Assembly (NCBI GenBank): GCA_030142905.1
Contig: JASJOG010000027.1
Location: forward strand, 1,054,001-1,118,000
Origin: Heliopora coerulea
Taxonomy: Eukaryota > Cnidaria > Anthozoa > Scleralcyonacea > Helioporidae
Direction of reading: 5' to 3'
DNA length: 64,000 bases
In this document: positions 53,761 to 64,000 of the stretch, piece after piece
Numbering within the stretch: the stretch's first letter is position 1
How the letters are laid out: each line of letters opens with the position of its first letter
Translations under genes and position numbers: made by a program
The notes under the pieces: model-generated
Told to the model about the DNA's origin: nothing
What the model saw: only the letters and a program-made list of their open reading frames with translations
Databases searched by the model: none

Positions 53761-54208
53761 TCTCAAAGGTTGCTGGGACAATTGTTTTATCGATTCAACA
53801 CCTTTCCCACATTGCAGTTTTGGTCGTCAAAATCAAAGAATATCACAGCTATTCTTCTGGGGTGAAAAATTGGGAAAACTCTATAAACTCCCCCACCTTT
53901 CAAGTACTTTCTCTGGTTACTAATTTGGGAAGTAACTCAGTTCCTTCTATAAGGTAACAGAGCCCGACCTGAATTTTGGGGGACTCCGGAGAATTTTGGA
54001 CGTGGCTGTTACTTTGCTAGAAAAAATTACGTATTTCAGGCCCACTGAAAGCAATTCTGAAGCATTCTCACATTTTTTTTGCAGTACTTCCGGAGGTAAT
54101 ATACTCAATCCAGTAAAATTTAGTGAGAATAGGCCTGAAGACCCCCAGCAATGAATCCGCTACAATAACAGACAGAAGTGGGAGGCCACTGCTGGGGTCG
54201 CCCTTATT

Positions 54209-54499
54209 CAGTGGCGTGCCGAGAGGGAGGCAGGGAGGGGCAGTCACCCCCGGGCGCCAGGTTAAAGGGGGCGCCATGAACACAAAGAAGAGCCGCCAGG
54301 ACATGGGCTAAATAATCAGTTAAATATTAAATATCAATATATATATATATATATTGTTTAGTTGTTTTGAGAATCAATAAAATTGTTTAGGGTGAGAGGT
54401 GATGGTTTTTATATTTTTGTTAAATAATAACGAAATGGGCAAGGGGGCACCGGAACGACATCTTGCCTCCTCCTCCTACGAGACATCAGCACGCCACTG
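54209..54499. mobile_element. hAT-type MITE, degenerate target duplication
   Basis: Ends CAGTGGCGTGCCGAG and AGCACGCCACTG are inverted repeats; the flanks CCCTTATT and CCATTAAC agree at 5 of 8 positions. The interior includes a G-rich start (AGGGAGGCAGGGAGGGG) and a TA microsatellite at 54337-54353. 291 bp, intergenic between coronin and Domino. Confidence 0.7.
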
Positions 54500-55432
54500 C
54501 CATTAACTCGGAATTATTTAATGGGTTTTTGAAATACCGTATTTCCTCTGTTTGGCCTCCTGGGAGCTTATTTTTCAGTGTTGCTGGACTGCAGGCTGAT
54601 TAGGAAGATGGGGAATTAAATAAATTTTCATATTCTTTAAGAATTCATAATTACATAAATTAAATTATAACGATATAAATGTCACTGACGCTTAAATATA
54701 CCGACTCTCAATTAAACGAACGTGTTTCTTTTTTTTATGTTTATACTGTGCTCATATTTCCGTATTGATACGTACCCTGCTTCATTATACAACTACCTCC
54801 GACAGGGGTAGGGGCTTATTAGAAGGGGAATAAATAGGGGAAATATGGTACGACCGAATCAGACACTTTCACAGTTCCGGATATGCAAGGGGACAGAATT
54901 AAATATCGGAGATGCGATGCCTATAAATTTGCCCTAAAATTTGGCCTTCCGCTGGTAATATCCTTGTTATGTTACTGCATTAAGTAAAATATCAGGACCG
55001 TCTCAGAGGAGTATTGGGTAGTCCATTTCAATTGGGGCTTCGCCCTGATGGACCACCTCTCATCAAGTGTATACTCACTATCTGTATTTTGATGATTAAA
55101 CAAAACTAAACTAAACGTGTAGATGTCCGGTAAAGAGAATAGACGCAGTAAAGTTGGGACACACTCCGTTGGTCTGAACAGTCGTATGGGGGAAATATTT
55201 CAGTTTTGCCCTATTTAAAATGGCACATTAAATTTTTGCCGTGAAAAGTTTTTTGGTTGTTTTTGGGTTTTTTTTTTTTCTTGGTTCATCCATCTCAGTT
55301 CAGCCAAATGCGATGAACGGACAAAAAACGTAGAAACAAACTAAAAAACGGAAGTCAAAAAGAAAGTAATAAATAATTAAACAAACTAAACCATCAATGG
55401 AAAACCATTAGCAGGTATTATTAAAAATTAAT

Positions 55433-55438
55433 TTTATT
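55433..55438 (-). terminator. Candidate poly(A) signal of coronin
   Basis: TTTATT on the plus strand (AATAAA in the transcript), about 240 bp past the coronin stop codon. It is the nearest canonical hexamer downstream. Confidence 0.45.
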
Positions 55439-55678
55439 TTCGACAATCTGAGAATTACGGTGGACATGCAGACGCAACTTTTCAAATCCTCCACAAAAAT
55501 CGAAAACGATGTCATTTATCATCCAAAGAATTGTCCACTGTCATTAACTTCTTGATGACTGTCAGGCATGGCTGAGGACCTGAACATTTTACTGTATCCT
55601 AGTCAATGATCTGTTCTGGTAATTTAATAATTCGACAGACTTGTTCAGTCAGGCATAGTTAACTCGAATAGAATATTT

Positions 55679-62931
<7,253 letters not shown>

Positions 62932-63573
62932 CTGTGAGAAGAATAAGTATGGAATATCAGCACTGGCATAAATGCCATGAAAACACATGTACTGTATTTC
63001 ACAGCATATAAGTCAACCTGGCATATAGGTTGACCTCTTATTTTTTGACCAAAACATCATGTTTTAAATGATACCCTGAATATAAGTCAAGTCTCTCAAA
63101 TTAAATAGTTACCAGACACAGAATAGTATTTGAAGAAACTTTAATAACATGCCAAATCTTTCACAGCATATTTTTTTAAATCTTTTAGAGTTTATTTTAA
63201 TATAGAAAATTACACAAACAATCTGCACATTTTGTCTTTGGTAGATCTTTTTTTTTTTTTTTGGATTGTGTTTGCCAGTCTCAAACAAGCTTCTCACTAA
63301 CACCAAACTTGCAGCTGGCAGCAGAGTTGTTTGACTTTTCAGCCAAATCAACAACCTTCAATTTTGTTGAAGATACAAACATATATTTCAAGATCCGAAT
63401 CATGCTTCCTATCTTTGTCATTTTGGAGGCATGTCGATGTCTTTATACTGTAAGAATGTGGTTTTCTTCAATATTGTCGCAAGTGAGGATCCAGGCAGGA
63501 ATCTCAATTTCAGAACAAATATTAATGCCCAGCAAAGTACATGCAATAAGGCCATGATTTGTAAAAGAAATAA

Positions 63574-63638
63574 GTTTATTAACAGGACTAACATTTCGTT
63601 GCATCTCGCAACATCATCAGAGTATGAATAAAATAAAC
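63574..63638 (-). ncRNA. Hammerhead ribozyme, best-matched copy
   Basis: Minus strand: CTGATGA (63620-63614), stem II TGTTGC/GCAAC with loop GAGAT, GAAA (63597-63594), minimal stem III AT-GTTA-GT, and C (63586) as cleavage base. Outer stem I: GTTTATT (63638-63632) pairs perfectly with AATAAAC (63580-63574) across an internal loop. All invariant core bases (CUGAUGA, GAAA, UH) are present. Confidence 0.75.
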
Positions 63639-64000
63639 AGGTATTGTATTTACAAGGTTAGAGATATAAAGTAGGCGTTATATTACAAGAGTATGGGAAA
63701 CAGAAATGGATAGAGCTGTTAAAAAAGAGAGAGAGGAACAGAGCTTAGATTGTCATTCAAGGAAGGTTTAAGTTTAGAAATAATAAGACTTTCTCTTACC
63801 AAAAGTTCAGAGGCAAAAGAACAGGAGGATAGGATTTTGAAGTTGTTGAGTGATGCAGTGTGGCCAGTCTCAGTGAGATGAGTTAAAATGCTGGAAGGTG
63901 ATGGGTTAAGAAGCTTTTTACCTGTCAAGGCAGAGACTCCTAGATGATCAGAGGCCTGTGTATGTAAGTGGTGGGCCGTTTGGCCCACATACAATGCGGA
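63574..64000 (-). mobile_element. Penelope-like retroelement 3' end with GIY-YIG nuclease and hammerhead motif, cut by window edge
   Basis: On the minus strand the reading frame 63994-63719 encodes the GIY-YIG region (LYVGQTAHHLHTQASDHLGV, ILTHLTETGHTASLNNF, LLVRESL-type end SELLVRESLIISKLKPSLN), with a stop followed by an A-rich 3' region. It resembles the 20205 copy but is not the same copy or subfamily. The upstream RT part would lie beyond 64000. It occupies the coronin intron left of the window edge, in sense with coronin. Confidence 0.85.

Larger units (their letters stand above)
53761..55678. other. Intergenic region between coronin and Domino
   Basis: The two genes lie in tandem on the minus strand. 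Apart from the hAT-type MITE and a reverse AATAAA at 55433-55438, likely the coronin poly(A) signal, I see no gene. Confidence 0.5.

Overview
The window reads as intron-rich, AT-rich invertebrate animal DNA, most likely from a cnidarian such as an anthozoan. The grounds are metazoan gene families with closely spaced small exons, animal-type BACURD, CUEDC1, coronin and Domino/EP400 proteins, and a repeat load of Penelope-like elements, tRNA-derived SINEs, hAT-type MITEs and foldback elements. The species cannot be fixed from sequence alone. All gene models below were built by reading conserved peptides and joining exons with GT-AG (one GC-AG) sites in matching phase; no transcript data were available.

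Layout, left to right. (1) 2.3-6.0 kb, minus strand: a CUEDC1-like CUE-domain gene. (2) 6.6-10.1 kb, plus strand: a complete four-exon BACURD (KCTD10/KCTD13/TNFAIP1) gene, head-to-head with CUEDC1 across a promoter of about 0.6 kb. (3) 12.4-53.2 kb, minus strand: one large Domino/EP400/SRCAP chromatin-remodelling ATPase gene. I assembled 44 coding exons totalling 8475 bp (2824 codons plus stop) with every junction in phase. Order: proline-rich N-terminus, HSA domain, acidic region, split Snf2 ATPase (SRCAP-like motifs), EP400-type junction, SANT/Myb domain, glutamine-rich tail. (4) 55.7-62.9 kb, minus strand: the 3' five coding exons of a coronin, whose 5' exons lie beyond the right edge.

The most notable point is at 31.25-31.57 kb. 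One exon can splice through a weak donor into the EP400-like tail, or read through to an in-frame stop and give a 2005-residue SRCAP-like protein. This matches the two-isoform logic of Drosophila Domino (DOM-A and DOM-B), where vertebrates use two genes (EP400 and SRCAP).

The introns carry the second theme. At least five sites match the hammerhead ribozyme core (CUGANGA, stem II, GAAA). Three lie in 3' ends of Penelope-like elements or elements resembling them, and one sits beside a 45-bp hairpin. Other contents are GIY-YIG endonuclease fragments, a hAT-type MITE with a perfect 8-bp target duplication, several MITE families, nested foldback palindromes, tRNA-like SINEs, an L2/CR1-like 3' end and microsatellites.

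CUEDC1 (ubiquitin binding) and BACURD (cullin-3 adaptor) are divergently paired and both touch ubiquitin biology. Domino and coronin (actin) are unrelated neighbours on the same strand.
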